Positions 10,385 through 21,412 of a DNA stretch of 64,000 nucleotides are shown one piece after another (position 1 is the first letter of the stretch; each line of letters starts with the position of its first letter). The DNA comes from Phialophora verrucosa (taxonomy: Eukaryota > Ascomycota > Eurotiomycetes > Chaetothyriales > Herpotrichiellaceae): assembly GCA_002099365.1 (NCBI GenBank), contig MSED01000013.1:1798001-1862000 (forward strand), in the 5' to 3' direction. A program made the translations under genes and the position numbers. The notes under the pieces are model-generated. The model worked only from the letters and a program-made list of their open reading frames with translations, was not told where the DNA came from and ran no database searches.

Positions 10385-11275
10385 ATGACTTCAAAGGCAC
10401 AAGGCTCAGGTTTAAACACCTCACCGAACACGTCCAGCTACGTCCAAGGACACAGCGCCGCGGTCGTCGCCTCGCATGCGTCTCGAACCGTCCACAACTC
10501 GGCGGCATTCCTCCTCCCGCACATCAAGCCGGACGACACGATATTAGATCTAGGCTGTGGGCCCGGCACCATCACGCGCGGCTTCTGCGCCTACGTGCCC
10601 CAGGGCCGGGTCATCGGGATAGACGCCGGGGAGGAGGTGATCGCGCAAGCAGTACTGTCGTCCACCTCCACCTCCACTTCCACGTCCGCCTCCGAGTCCG
10701 CGCCGGACTCCGCGTCTCCTCCGAACCTCTCTTTCCAAGTAGGAGACATCACCACGGGACTACCGTTTGCCGACGCGTCTATCGACGTCGTCTATACGAG
10801 CCAGACGCTCTACCACATCCCGTCCCCCGTGGCCGTGATGAAGGAGGCCCACCGCGTGCTCAAGCCCGGCGGCATGCTGGCCATGCGCGAAACCGACACG
10901 CTGATCTGGCACCCCCGCCGCGCCAGCACGGACGCGTACTGCGCCGCCGTGGGCAAAGCCGTACCGCGCGGCGCTCAGGGCGTCGGGACAGGACGGCGCC
11001 TGCACGTCTGGGCGCGCGAGGCCGGCTTCGCTCCCGCCAAGATGCTCGTCGGCACCGGGGGCACGTGCTACGCCGCGCCCGAGTCGGCGAGGTGGTGGGC
11101 CGACGTGCACGTCCAGCGGCTGCGAGGCGAGGTCGGGAGGAAGTGGCTGGAGGAGCTGCACCTCGTGCGCGACCAGAGTGAGATTGACGAACTCGTCGCG
11201 GGGTTGGATGCCTGGGGGGATGACGAGCAGGCCTGGTATGCCGCGTTGCAAGGCGAGGTGATTTGCTGGAAGTAA
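10385..11275 (+). CDS. SAM-dependent class I methyltransferase (UbiE/Methyltransf_11 type)
   Basis: A single-exon gene for 296 aa. SAM motif I DTILDLGCGPGT sits at about 54-65, the acidic residue of motif II is in VIGIDAGEEV, and SIDVVYTSQTLYHIPSP plus HRVLKPGGMLAM give motifs IV-VI. A serine/threonine-rich insert (SSTSTSTSTSASESAPDSASPP, encoded by TCCACC-like repeats at about 10660-10690) breaks the fold between strands 2 and 3. The sequence is very GC-rich compared with its neighbours. The fold is that of ubiquinone/menaquinone and sterol-type small-molecule methyltransferases; the substrate cannot be read from the sequence. The last 45 bp, including the stop, recur inverted 94 bp downstream. 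Confidence 0.82.
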   Translation: MTSKAQGSGLNTSPNTSSYVQGHSAAVVASHASRTVHNSAAFLLPHIKPDDTILDLGCGPGTITRGFCAYVPQGRVIGIDAGEEVIAQAVLSSTSTSTSTSASESAPDSASPPNLSFQVGDITTGLPFADASIDVVYTSQTLYHIPSPVAVMKEAHRVLKPGGMLAMRETDTLIWHPRRASTDAYCAAVGKAVPRGAQGVGTGRRLHVWAREAGFAPAKMLVGTGGTCYAAPESARWWADVHVQRLRGEVGRKWLEELHLVRDQSEIDELVAGLDAWGDDEQAWYAALQGEVICWK

Positions 11276-11415
11276 TACATAGGACCACAGACAGGACGGG
11301 GGGGCGAATCAAGGCTCGGTGTTTCTTCCGTACCAGAACCCAGTATATGTAGGTGAGCAACAGTCTGTGCATTACTTCCAGCAAATCACCTCACCTTGCA
11401 ACGCGGCATACCAGG
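11232..11415. repeat. 45-bp inverted repeat duplicating the methyltransferase 3' end
   Basis: Arm 1 (11232-11276) is the end of the coding region from CCTGGTATGCCG to the stop codon plus one base. Arm 2 (11371-11415) is its reverse complement with a single mismatch (C to T in AAGGCGAGG). The 94-bp spacer holds a G-run at about 11296-11301. The transcript could form a 45-bp stem. Because arm 2 keeps the coding frame on the minus strand, the copy derives from this gene and not by chance. Confidence 0.9.
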
Positions 11416-11863
11416 GAGCAACAAGGATCAGCCGAGGCGAAAAGTGACGAGACCAGCCGAGACGAACACCAGATGAGACGAGACGACGCGTGGCCCTGTT
11501 TTTCATCACCAGGGCAGGGTAGGGAATGTGTCCTCTGAGACCTCTCGCCACCGACAGGACCTGTCCGCCATGCGAAGCCGAGGGCAAGCTGGCTTGAGAA
11601 TTTCACGCATTGACAGTGGGCAGCCTCAGACGATGCCTTGAGTTTATCAATATACATGACATTGTATCGACGTCGAAGTAAGAGAGCCGGCAACGTGAGG
11701 AACGCCATTCTCAGTGGGCTAACTAATCACTGTAACCACATACGTGTGCTCAAAGTAGACGAGATCAAAAACGATACTTTTTGAAATCACTATCCCTTCG
11801 CTGCTGCCCTCAAAGTCACTCAGGCCAGGTACTGTAGAGTAATGCACGCTTCGCTTCAGACCC
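11276..11863. other. Intergenic, convergent gene ends
   Basis: The 588 bp between the methyltransferase stop and the DUF1223 stop hold the second arm of the inverted repeat and no supportable gene. Both flanking genes end here, so it contains two 3' UTRs. ACGAGAC-like words recur at 11447-11490. Confidence 0.5.
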
Positions 11864-12847
11864 TCAAATCATCAACACCCCAACCACTTCACCCCCTTTC
11901 CCGTCCTGCACAATCACAACCCTTCCCTCCGGTTGACTGGATCTTCTCTTTCCGTCACCTTGTCCTTCAACTCTGAACCGCCCCTGTTCACCTCTTTCAA
12001 GGTAGCCGATCCTGTTGACGTCCTTCACCACATTGAGATGCGGTAATGTCCTTCCTGCATTCTCGCCTCGCGATATATGCACATCCTGCGCCATAGCCGT
12101 GTATGCAACCTCCCAGATCTCGAGCTGAGGATTCGACGAATGTGGCGAGTAGGTCTCTAGCGGAGCGAGGTTCGTTGCATCGATCTCAATCTGAATGTGT
12201 CCGACTTCACTTGCCGTTGAAACTTTCTCGATCCTTACCCGGGATTGGACCTTCTCTCACTCGCGCACGATTTTCTCCAGATCGTTCTTCGTGTTTCCGA
12301 CGCCGACTCCCCGTCCGTTGACCACGACCATGGGCGTATACGCTGCCCTCAATCCCATATGCATTACATACTCCCTCTGCCGGATATCATTCACCGGCAG
12401 ACTGAATGTGTCATTCCACCCAAGGTAGTTCCAGTATGTCACTTGGTACGTCAAGAGCAAGTACTCCGGGCCCGGCGCTGTGGGTGAAGTGCTTGCCAAG
12501 GCCGTGGGGAAAAGGCTGGACGAGGAATTCGCGTAGAATCGTGGCGGGCCGGAGGCAGACAGGGAAGTAGATGACTGATGGGTCTGGATGAAGGAGATGA
12601 GGTTGTCGTTCGTAGGTGGACAGGAGTTGCAGCCTTGGGATTGGAAGAGTTCGATCAGAACGGGAGGTCTGTCCGGTGAGGTGGGCGATTGAGAAGATGG
12701 ACTTGGAGTGGTCATGCTATCGCCTGCGGTTCTGTTATCGTGGAGGGTGCGGTCGTGCTGATGGAATTGGTCCGGGGTTGATGAGCGGCTAGCGGGGCGG
12801 AGGGATTTAAAGATGGACTTCATTTCTTTCGTGAGGCTGTTTGCCAT
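11864..12847 (-). CDS. DUF1223 thioredoxin-fold protein
   Basis: Exons 12847-12261 and 12209-11864 join to 310 aa across a 51-nt intron (GTGAGA...CAAG on the coding strand). The start is the first ATG; the open frame above it begins only at GTG. Residues about 65-80 carry VLIELFQSQGCNSCPPT, the CxxC active-site-like motif of the DUF1223 family. Next come YQVTYWNYLGWNDTFS and RQREYVMHMGLRAAYTPMVVVNGR, and then, in exon 2, the family's C-terminal VHISRGENAGRTLPHLNVV. Both halves are needed for a complete domain, which supports the intron. The family occurs in bacteria and fungi and its biochemical role is not established. A Ser/Thr/Pro-rich stretch precedes the domain and there is no clear signal peptide. 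Confidence 0.82.
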
Positions 12848-13740
12848 CGTATGGCAATCACCAAGTACGGTCAGGACACCCAGCTGCGTCCAGATATGTG
12901 GCAATGTAAGAACCGTGTCACAGTGATGGCAATGCACTTTGGTTCAAACCTGGTTCAATAAGGACGAGTCGCGAAATGGTAGACCCGTCTTCTTGCAGTT
13001 GTTGTCTCCGAATACTGGAGCAAAGTGGCAACATGCAGGAACAAGATGGATCTCCAGAGTGGGAAGATCGGGCGATATATACCACCTCGCGTTTTGTTGT
13101 ACATCGCCACAGGCATAGATGTGGCGTCATTCCATCAGCATCAGCTTAATAGACTTATCGGCAAGATTGCGGATCAAACTATTCTTCGTGTTGACAGTTT
13201 GGAGACTTGGATGCCGTAATATCAGTGGGTGACGAATCCACTGATGTGCGTTGGAACTGAGCATCCACCGTGTCGAGCCGAGTCGCTTCTCCAGTCGTGT
13301 TCGCCTGGCTCTCATTCGATAGACGATCCAAGTAAGGATTAGATAATATTTCTCAGGTGGGATGCGGAGAGTACGAGTAGGGCTGTGCTGATTCCAACAT
13401 CGTGTTGTGTCATCATATGAAATGATTGTAAACTCGAAGGTCTGATTGGCCAAGGCTGAAGCGATGACAGCCTTGCATCGCCTCCGCCTGGCGCAATCCT
13501 GGGCTGAACATTCTCTAGCCTCGTCGAGACGTGCGTAAGTTGAGACGGTCGCGCAAACTACACCCTCAAGACAAGGCGAAATCTGAAACACGGTTTCCTT
13601 TCGAAGGTTGTCTTTCTGATCAATAGCTTCCTCCTGATTTCCTCTGTCGTTCATTCTCCGTCGGCGTACGGTGGCTCGCTTCTCCTGCTAGCATCATGGC
13701 TCCCCATCTCCATCCGGCAGTGCTTTGGTCTTTGGCGCCT
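12848..13740. other. Intergenic; no gene seen
   Basis: About 0.9 kb. The minus-strand ORF at 13127-13654 (175 codons) has no recognisable family, lacks fungal coding character and is not annotated. The region holds the promoter of the DUF1223 gene and the 3' flank of the bZIP gene. Confidence 0.45.
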
Positions 13741-15519
13741 TCAGAAAATCATGTTCGGAAATTCTTCCAGGTTGTCGGCATGGTAGGCAGTTGCGAAATC
13801 CGCTTCACTGATGGTGCCGTATGCAAATGCATCGAGCGCCGTAATTGGATTGAAATCTGCCACACTGTACGCATGAGGATCGGACACTGCTTGTTGTGGA
13901 TACGTCTGAATCCGTTGCTGGAACTGGTGGCGGTAGTGTTGCTGGTGACGGTGTTGCTGGTGTTCTGGTTTTGGTGTTTGGACGACATGGGTATGCAGCC
14001 TCTCGACGGGAACATACTGATCTCCTACGGGAACTCGCTTGACTTCCTCTTCTTCTCCCACCTGGACGATACGTCCAGTTTGCGCCACTTTAGGCGAGAA
14101 TGCCGGTGGTAGCAGCTTCCTCTGCTGCATCTGCGTGAGCATGGTTGCCTCAGCAGACGAAGGTGTCGGCGGGATATGATTGAAGCTGGGCATGTCGCTG
14201 TACAGCTCGGGGAATCTTTTGAAGATATCAGGGCCCATTGTCCAACATTTGATATCTGACAGTCGCTGATCAAACGTTGGCGAGACCTTGTATAGCCCTG
14301 TCTCTATCTCTCGCGTATAGCAGTCGCGAAACTCGTACGGCCATAGAACCCTGAAGGAAGTGGTGAACAGGGTCCAGAATTCATTGCCACAATAGTCGTG
14401 CTCGTTGAAGATGAATCGTTCTCGAACACCAGGCCAGGCGAAATAGTCAATGGCGTACGAATGAGCAATCTTCTGCGACGGCCGACGCATGTACCAGGGG
14501 GGAAGCCGGCCGTAACGTTCCGAAGTTGATTCAGTGTGGAACTGCAGTAAAGTGTGCATTGCCCGTAAGATGGCGAGGCGCTCGACTTTCGGGCACATGG
14601 CGAACAGTGTTTCGTCGATACGACGCAGGATCTGCCATGAGGGGTGTAAGGGCGCGCGCCGGGCCACGGCGTCCCATCCTTCGAGCAGAACACGAATGGG
14701 CACGTCGTCGCACATGACGTCTGACTCGGGCGCAACGTCCTCCGGCCAATCGAAGCGTTCGCTTAAAACCTCATTTGCATATCGCCAATAGTTACCTTGC
14801 CAGGCAGAGCGTCGACCGGGTGGACGGGTATGGCAACTGTTGCAGGAGCATGAGCGTCGAGGAGCGGTCCAGTTCTCGGCATAATTGCAAGGCATGGGAT
14901 TTGGCTCCTTGAAGCTCTTGGCCTGGACCAGGACCTGGGATGGAGACTGTCCGTCACCAGGGAGCGGGACAACTTCTGGCGCGAACAGTTGATCTTGTGA
15001 CCGCAAGGGCAAGCTGGGAGCAGGCGAAAAGACAGCCAGATCAAAGTTCCTTGAAGGGCTCGTCCTCTCTGGCAATTCGGCATGCTCCTGTGGCATGGAT
15101 GCCGGCACGTTGTCCGCAACGGGAGAAATGCTGCTCGAATTGCGCTCGCGGTGTGTGCCTTCATAGGCTGCCGCCGTTTTGCCCTCCGTCTCATCCTCCG
15201 TTGACGGATTGAGCGGCTTGTGTGTATCCATAGCCTTTTGTATATCTTTGAGTGTCTTTGCCATCACGTCTCTCTCAGCTTCCACGTCCTTGAGCTGCTT
15301 CAGTAACGTCGCGAGTTGACCGCTAGAGTCCTGGCGTCGAAAATCCTCCACCAGCCCTTCGAGGTAGGCGATACGAGTCCTTGTCCGCTCGCGAGCTTGA
15401 CGTTGACATCGTCGATCGATTTCTCGCTTCTTCAACCGGCGCGAGGAGACCCCTTCGTTGGGTTCGACTGACTGGACAGTGCTGGCTCCTTGGCCGGCAG
15501 CGGGACTGCGCATGGCCAT
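13741..15519 (-). CDS. bZIP transcription factor with DUF3425 domain
   Basis: 592 aa from the ATG at 15519; the frame extends three codons upstream only to a GTG. Residues about 25-60 form a fungal-type basic region (RRLKKREIDRRCQRQARERTRTRIAYLE) running into a heptad-spaced segment (LEGLVEDF...LATLLKQLKDVEAERDVMAKTL). After a Pro/Ser-rich linker, about residues 235-430 match the DUF3425 domain (DDVPIRVLLEGWDAV, HPSWQILRRIDETLF, RLPPWYMRRPSQ, IDYFAWPGVRERF, FWTLFTTSFRVLWPYEFRDCYTR). The C-terminus is His/Gln-rich (HQQHRHQQHYRHQFQQR). Such proteins are nuclear regulators found almost only in filamentous ascomycetes; target genes are unknown. No intron is needed. Confidence 0.88.
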   Translation of the reverse strand: MAMRSPAAGQGASTVQSVEPNEGVSSRRLKKREIDRRCQRQARERTRTRIAYLEGLVEDFRRQDSSGQLATLLKQLKDVEAERDVMAKTLKDIQKAMDTHKPLNPSTEDETEGKTAAAYEGTHRERNSSSISPVADNVPASMPQEHAELPERTSPSRNFDLAVFSPAPSLPLRSQDQLFAPEVVPLPGDGQSPSQVLVQAKSFKEPNPMPCNYAENWTAPRRSCSCNSCHTRPPGRRSAWQGNYWRYANEVLSERFDWPEDVAPESDVMCDDVPIRVLLEGWDAVARRAPLHPSWQILRRIDETLFAMCPKVERLAILRAMHTLLQFHTESTSERYGRLPPWYMRRPSQKIAHSYAIDYFAWPGVRERFIFNEHDYCGNEFWTLFTTSFRVLWPYEFRDCYTREIETGLYKVSPTFDQRLSDIKCWTMGPDIFKRFPELYSDMPSFNHIPPTPSSAEATMLTQMQQRKLLPPAFSPKVAQTGRIVQVGEEEEVKRVPVGDQYVPVERLHTHVVQTPKPEHQQHRHQQHYRHQFQQRIQTYPQQAVSDPHAYSVADFNPITALDAFAYGTISEADFATAYHADNLEEFPNMIF

Positions 15520-16650
15520 GTTGGACACTATCGCTGACGCGTGAAAAGAGAACGAGGCCGTGGAGGTTGGACGAGGAAAGGTAAGAGCGACTCTCTCATG
15601 GCCGCGGTCCGTGTGCGTTGCGCAGAGTCAGCCACCTTGGACGTGAATGACCTCTCGTTTAGTCGGATGTAACAAATAGTCGGCGGCGCCGCTGTCACTG
15701 GTTTGAAGACCAGGTTCCGGACTTGCGGGGTACCAACTGGGCCAATCCATTTCCAAGTCGCCGCCTTCGCCTCCCTCGTCTCCGGGCGCTGACACACGCG
15801 CCCCCAGCCAGTAATCTTCCACGGCCCAGACGGAGGAGGCCTGTTCGAGTTTACTAGTTAAAGCTTTAGGCATGGCTTTAATGACATGGCGCTGCCGCAC
15901 TCGGCACGAATTCCCCAGATTCCTTCCACACTTCCGCACTTGAACTCAATACGAGCTACGAGCATTCTGGTTCCTCCTCCGCAATTTACCGAGCATTGCA
16001 TCGATTCTTGGAGGAGACACCGCGGATCCTCTTTACTATTGGTGCTCGGCTCCGGGCAGAGAGACACTTCCGATGTGATAGGTATCAATTCCCTTTGATC
16101 CAGCCGAGGATGAGGTTGGTGCAAACTTCGTGGAAGACGGATTTCCGGTGGTGGCCAGGAATCGGTGATATCATGTTTCTACACACTGCTTGTTCGAGTC
16201 ATCGACCAGAGGCGCATCAGACTTGCAAGGCGTGCCAGCGTGTGGCATTGACGTCGTCCAAGAGCGCTCTCTTGCGCAGTGACGGAGGTCACTGATCAGT
16301 GTTGTACATAATACATACTGACAAGTTATCTATTCCTTCTTGCGGCCCTGTACACTCTTTGCGAATTCATGGTTCATCGACTCGATCGCATGAACGACAA
16401 TGAGCGTGCGGAATAATATCATGAGCTAGTCACAGTAGCCGCTTGCGTGCTCGTTTAGTCCAGCTTCGAGCCGATTTCTCCCCAGGAATAAGCATATTCA
16501 GGCACCAAGTGGCCACAACAACTCCGAACGACTGGTGAGATAAGACCTCGAGAAGTCCGGCCTGAATCTCACACCCGCCTGCGTCTTCAACCATTTCCTC
16601 TTTCCCCATTCCTTTCTTTCCCCAAGACCCATAGCAGTGCAGATTTCACA
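15520..16650. other. Divergent promoter between the bZIP and dienelactone hydrolase genes
   Basis: About 1.1 kb. On the minus strand an ATG-started frame of about 80 codons ends at 15628 (from about 15873, ending HPTKREVIHVQGG). It precedes the bZIP start and could be an upstream ORF, a 5' exon or chance. Nothing else in the region supports a gene. Confidence 0.4.
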
Positions 16651-17639
16651 ATGTCCCTCTCTCCATGCTGTGCTACCGGCTTCCGCTGGGATGGCACCCC
16701 CAAGGGCAAGGAGACCACGCTCTCCGACAGCAAGGCCTACGTGACAGGCACGAATAAGGAAGCCGCAGTGCTTATTGTGCATGATATTTTCGGCTGGACG
16801 TTCACGAATGCGAGGATGTTGGCCGATCACTATGCTGAGGAGGCGGATGTCACTGTCTACTTACCGGATTTGTGAGTGTTCTACTCGTCCTGTCTTGAGT
16901 TCCGTGGGTGTAGGTGGGGAATCCTTCTCCATTGTACTCGTCAGCGTCTTTCGTCGACCACAAGATCAAGCCTTCCCAGTCGCATTGATCAAGATTCTAG
17001 AGCCCTCGAACTGTTTATCCATACTAATCTCACCTTGCCCCCGGCAGCTTCGGTGGCGAAATCGTCGCTGAAAACCGTCTTGACCCCGACTACGCAGGCG
17101 AGCCATTCGACATCGGCGCCTTCATAGGCAGAAACAACAAAGACATCAGGTGGCCCGCGATATCCAGCTGCGCCAAAGCACTGAAGACTGAACTTGGATT
17201 CAAGAAGGTCGGCGCCATTGGATTCTGTTATGGCGGCTGGGCGGTATTGAAGCTCGGTTCTAAAGGTATTTCATCTGTTCTCTCCTATACACCTTCTCTC
17301 CCTCCCATTAACTTGGTCTGATGCGGCACCGAAGACATCGGCCTCGTCGACTGCGTCTCGACCGCCCACCCGGCACTTTTGGACAACGAAGCCATTGACG
17401 CCGTCGCCTGTCCGGTCCAATTCATTGCACCGGAAGAGGACTTCACATTTACTCCCGAGTTGAAGGAATATACCTTGAAGACACTGCCTACTCTGGGCAT
17501 TGATTTTGATTATCAGTACTTCCCGGGCTTGAAGCACGGGTTCGCCACGAGAGGCGATGTGAAGGATCCGGTGCAGAAACATGGCCTGGAACGAGCAAAG
17601 AATGCGGCGGTGTTTTGGTTCAGGGAGTATCTGCATTGA
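16651..17639 (+). CDS. Dienelactone hydrolase family protein
   Basis: Exons 16651-16871, 17048-17265 and 17335-17639 join to 247 aa. Both junctions restore family motifs: exon 1 to 2 gives YLPDFFGGE, exon 2 to 3 gives GSKDIGLVD. The alpha/beta-hydrolase triad is visible: the nucleophilic cysteine in GFCYGG, the aspartate in APEEDFTF and the histidine in LKHGFATRGD. The family usual length is about 245 aa. Members hydrolyse dienelactones and related carboxylic esters in aromatic degradation or act on small esters; the exact substrate is unknown. There is no signal peptide (MSLSPCCATGF), so it is probably cytosolic. The first intron, 176 nt, is unusually long for this window. It converges on the NmrA-like gene with 200 bp between stops. 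Confidence 0.9.
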
Positions 17640-17839
17640 GCTCGAAGAACAGCAGATTGGTCTTCGTTGAGTGTTGTCCAAGATTTCCCTGACAGAGGAA
17701 TTGCTAGGAAACATCAAAGTAAGCGCCGTTCAGCGGCCTTCGGTACGATGAGAAGTGAGCCCAGCAGCAGTGATGGGTCGGTTCACATCAGTCAGAACCG
17801 TAACGTATCCTACAGCAGGAGCATTTGTCCGTGTTGCCC

Positions 17840-19071
17840 TTACTTCACCGCCACTTTCCTCTTCTTACCGGGCGGTCCGTCTTCCTGATTCCCGTTTTCC
17901 GCCTCCCTCTCAAACACTTTCTTCATCTCGTGGAAGAACTCCGGTGGCTCCAGTGGATGCTGACCTGTTACATCATGAAACGCCGTCGTGGAGATGTAGT
18001 TCGTCTTGCCGTCGCGGACAAGGGAGTAGTATTCGAGTAGGTATTGTATCTCAGAACGGTCGAGGGACGACTGTTCCTGGAGGATGGAGCGAGCTTCGTT
18101 CCTGAGACAAGAGGTCAGCATGGGGGAGAAAACGGGCAATGGGCAAGGGAGCTCGTGGAATGAGTCAGAGCATACTCGGAAATGTCGTCGAATTCAAGGT
18201 CCATGTCCAGAGCTTTGGACGCCGCTGTTGCGAGCTCCTTTCCAGCACAGAGCAGAGGCCCTGTGCCAGGTCGGTCGGTCAGTCCACCTCAGCCACAACC
18301 TTGGACTTGTACATGCCAGATCTTACCGGTAAGCACCATCAACTGCCCACGATGCTTGTCACTGAATCCATGCTTCCCTTTGCCCGTCAGAACATGAGCC
18401 GCAACATGGGCGAGATCCTGCCCAACCCATCAGCTTCCCCAAGACTACCACACGAAACAACATTGCTAGGCTGGGTAATTACTTACCTGGATAGCCATCG
18501 GCGCAAATTTGTGCTGTCCCCCAATCGGCAACGGGATGCTCTTCTCCTGGCCCATCTGCGGCGCATACAGCAGGAGATTTTCGGCATAGAACCCCGGCCG
18601 AATCACCACGGGCGAATGACCCGTCTCCGTCCCAGCATCGCCCTTCGCAGCTAACACCAACGCCTCCAACTCAATGAACTCTCTTAGCCTAGGCTGTCTC
18701 TGTGGATCCGCCAAATCGCACCCTGCGGAGCTGATGAAGCAGACATTCGGGATCCCCGCCTTCTTTGTCGCGTCGACCAATTCGCGTGTGATGTCCATCT
18801 TCTGCTCCGCCGCCGGTGGAATGAGGCAGATCGTGTCCGCGCCCGTAGACTTCAGCAGTTCCGCCATGTGCTTGACTCGGCCGGGCTTGTGCTCCACGAT
18901 CTTGACTCCTAGCTTTTGGACTTCCTTGGCGAGGGGGGCGTTCTGGTTGAGAGCCAAGCCCGTGATGGTGCCGATTTTCTTCTTGAAGTTCTCGTGCTCG
19001 AGGATATATTTGGCAATGCTGGAGCCGGTGTTGCCATCTACGGCGGTGATGCAGACATTGCGGTGAGACAT
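17840..19071 (-). CDS. NmrA-like NAD(P)-binding protein
   Basis: Four exons, 19071-18487, 18417-18327, 18260-18176 and 18101-17840, join to 340 aa; frames agree at every junction and introns run GT-AG. The N-terminus is a Rossmann start (VCITAVDGNTGSSIAKYIL) with a GxxGxxG-like pattern. GADTICLIPPAAEQK, NVCFISSAGCDL and VVIRPGFYAENLL are typical of NmrA/HSCARG relatives. Exon 3 and 4 give the C-terminal half (GPLLCAGKELATAASKALDMDLEFDDISE), and the protein ends in a basic KKRKVAVK tail. Family members are redox sensors or atypical short-chain dehydrogenases; NmrA itself restrains the nitrogen regulator AreA. I infer a regulatory or reductase role only. The last exon alone looks like a separate small gene, but the joined frame shows it is not. 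Confidence 0.87.
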
Positions 19072-19895
19072 GTTGAGAAATGGAGTAGCAGGGAGTACCC
19101 AGCGTGTGGAAGTGGGAAGAGGTCAGGTCAGGTGAACTATCCGAAGTACGAGGACGAGAATGAGAGAGTAGAATGAAGTACGGAGGAAGTGACCAGTCTA
19201 AATCCTCGTCCTCTCCGCCTGGAATTGAAGGGTTGAACCATGTTACAGCGTCATCGACCCAGCAAGTGAAGTGGTGGGAGTAAGTGACAGACTTCGGATG
19301 GTTGTTCCGCAGACAGGCCGCCAGCCTGCCAGAGACATCTGATCACGATCATGACGGAAGGTTCAGTGTCGGTGACGGTGGCATTGGTAAGAGATATGTA
19401 TGCAGGTAGCCGTATAGATGAGCGTTCTTTGCTCATACAGAGGAGGAACGCATCAAGCGAAGCTCCGATCAGTCCGATCCACTCATATCTGAGCTCGCCA
19501 TGCAGTGCGGTACTCGTACCTTGCATTAGCAGGGGCAGGGGGTCAAAGATCCAATCCACGGACCACAAGTCCACCACTTCGGTTCAATCCTGATCGTCAC
19601 ATCGTCTGGGGAAATTGGACCTTGCGGGGATAGGAAGCAAGCCTCCGGATGAGTATTCCGGACGTTGCTACAGTACGGAGTACCTGGTACGTCCTCGTAC
19701 CTATGGATAGATCTGTTGAATCTGGCTTACACTCGCACGAGAGACACACGAAAAGACTTGTATGGAAAGATCCAAAGGCCAGCGATATAGTGATGTAGCG
19801 AGATCGCACCTTTTCTACGGTTACATAAACGTGAGTTTGGATTACAGAGTAACCACGATCTAGATTCCAGAACCTCATGACAAGCTCAAGTCCCC
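19072..19895. other. Intergenic; no gene seen
   Basis: About 0.8 kb between the NmrA-like start and the 3' end of the two-TM protein gene. A TACGGAGTAC word lies at about 19674-19683, one outlying copy of the short repeat that is dense at 44-46 kb. No coding region is supportable. Confidence 0.45.
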
Positions 19896-21412
19896 TCATG
19901 GTGAAGGGGGAGGTAGAGGTGCAGGACTCTCGCTCATGACCTTCTTGTCGTCCACTGCCTTGCTCGCGGACGAGGCGGCGGACGGCGCAGACCCGACCTG
20001 CCCCTCGATATCATCGCTGGTGGTCCGCCGCCGCCGCAGCCCGTTCCGACTGATCGGCTGCACCAACGGCTTGGTGACCTCGAAGGTGACGAACAGATCG
20101 TCCAGCGGCGACGAGCTGGTGAAGAACGCCCACGGACTCGTCAGCGGTGTCGGACCCGTCAACAACGCGACCTCGTCGCCGGCTCCGCTGGTTGTCGTGT
20201 CGTCCGCTACCATTCTCTCTTCAGCGGGACCTCCCGCGGTCGACGAGACCTTGGCCCCGACGTAGCTGACCACGCTCTTTGTCATCCAGAACGTGCGCGC
20301 CCAGGGCCAGAAAGTAGCCGTCCCGCTCGCCTTCCAGCAAGCCAACACGACGGCCGCATAAGCGAAACACAACCAAAGTGCCAGCGACAACGCCCCGGCC
20401 AACGCTACAATCAGCCTCCCAATGCGAGGGACCACGCCGTTAGCAAAGAGAAACCACGACGGGCGCAGAATGCGCAGAATCGCGAGTCTGGCCGCGAATG
20501 TGCTGGACGGGGACGAATTCGGCGTGACCTCCCCGGCCGGCCAGATCGCGTGGCTTAGCTCGCGCTCCGCGTCGGTCGGATCGACCACCAGACTCAGCAG
20601 TGGGACAATACTGCGCTGCCGCTGTGTGTAGTCCGCGTCGGCCTGTTCCAAGTTGGCGTGGTCAGCATGGGATTCTCATCGTCGCCGGCACACATATCGG
20701 ATAGGATAGGACTGGAGCGCCAGCACAAGCACCAGTATAACCAAGCGCACACTCACCCAGACTTCACTATCAGGAAGAACTTGGACATTTCTGCCCCCGA
20801 AGGCCCGCACCCGCAACGGCACCGTGACATAATCCTTGTAGATCTCCCAGAAAAACAACGTCGCGTCCGCGCGCGTAAACCACGGCAAATTCGTCCCGTC
20901 GTTATCGCCCGTCTTGACATCCACACCGAATGCCTCCGTCAGATATACATTGCCGTCCAAGTCCGACGCAACCTCCATCAACATGGTGATATTCCACACC
21001 CGCGCATCGTAATACCCGCCGATCGTCAGGCCGCGCGTGCTGGCATTGTAGGCGAAGTCCAAGGCGAAGGAGCAGCGTTGGGACCGCCGTGCCGCTTGCA
21101 CCGAGGGCGTCGAGTCCGTGTAGGGGAAGAAATGGTCGACACTGGGTGGCTGCGTTAGCCGTTGGTGCGCTTATGGGGATGTAACATTTATTGTGACTCC
21201 CGCGATTGGGTGGGATAGGAGAAAAGGGGGAGTCACACATACTTATAGACCCGCGTGACAGTTCCGCCGCGCCACAGATGCTCCTCGGTCTTGTCTTCGA
21301 TGTCTGTTCCCCAGGGCACATCGGGCGAGGGCAGGGCAGCCCATAAGAGGAGGAGAGTGGCGTAGAAGGCCGGAATGAGCAGGAGGACGCGTAGGGGCGT
21401 GATTCTAGGCAT
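19896..21412 (-). CDS. Unrecognised two-TM membrane protein
   Basis: Exons 21412-21243, 21141-20757 and 20642-19896 join to 433 aa. Introns start GTATGT and GTGAGT and end CCAG and ACAG, and frames agree. An N-terminal membrane anchor (LRVLLLIPAFYATLLLLWAAL) is followed by a roughly 200-residue domain with SFALDFAYNASTRGLTIGGYYDARVWNITMLMEVASDLDGNVYLTE and PWFTRADATLFFWEIYKDYVTVPLRV. A second membrane segment (LIVALAGALSLALWLCFAYAAVVLACW) lies at about residues 265-291. The tail is Ser/Ala/Pro-rich with an RRRR patch. The long loop carries N-glycosylation sites, so it probably faces the lumen or cell exterior. I do not recognise the family; splice logic and composition make it a real gene. 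Confidence 0.75.

Noticed and set aside
10760..11251. 163-codon minus-strand ORF in the GC-rich methyltransferase
   Set aside because: GC-rich coding sequence leaves antisense frames open by chance.
13127..13654. 175-codon minus-strand ORF
   Set aside because: No recognisable domain and composition unlike neighbouring genes.
17840..18139. Separate 99-aa gene
   Set aside because: It is the last exon of the NmrA-like gene; splice sites and frames agree.
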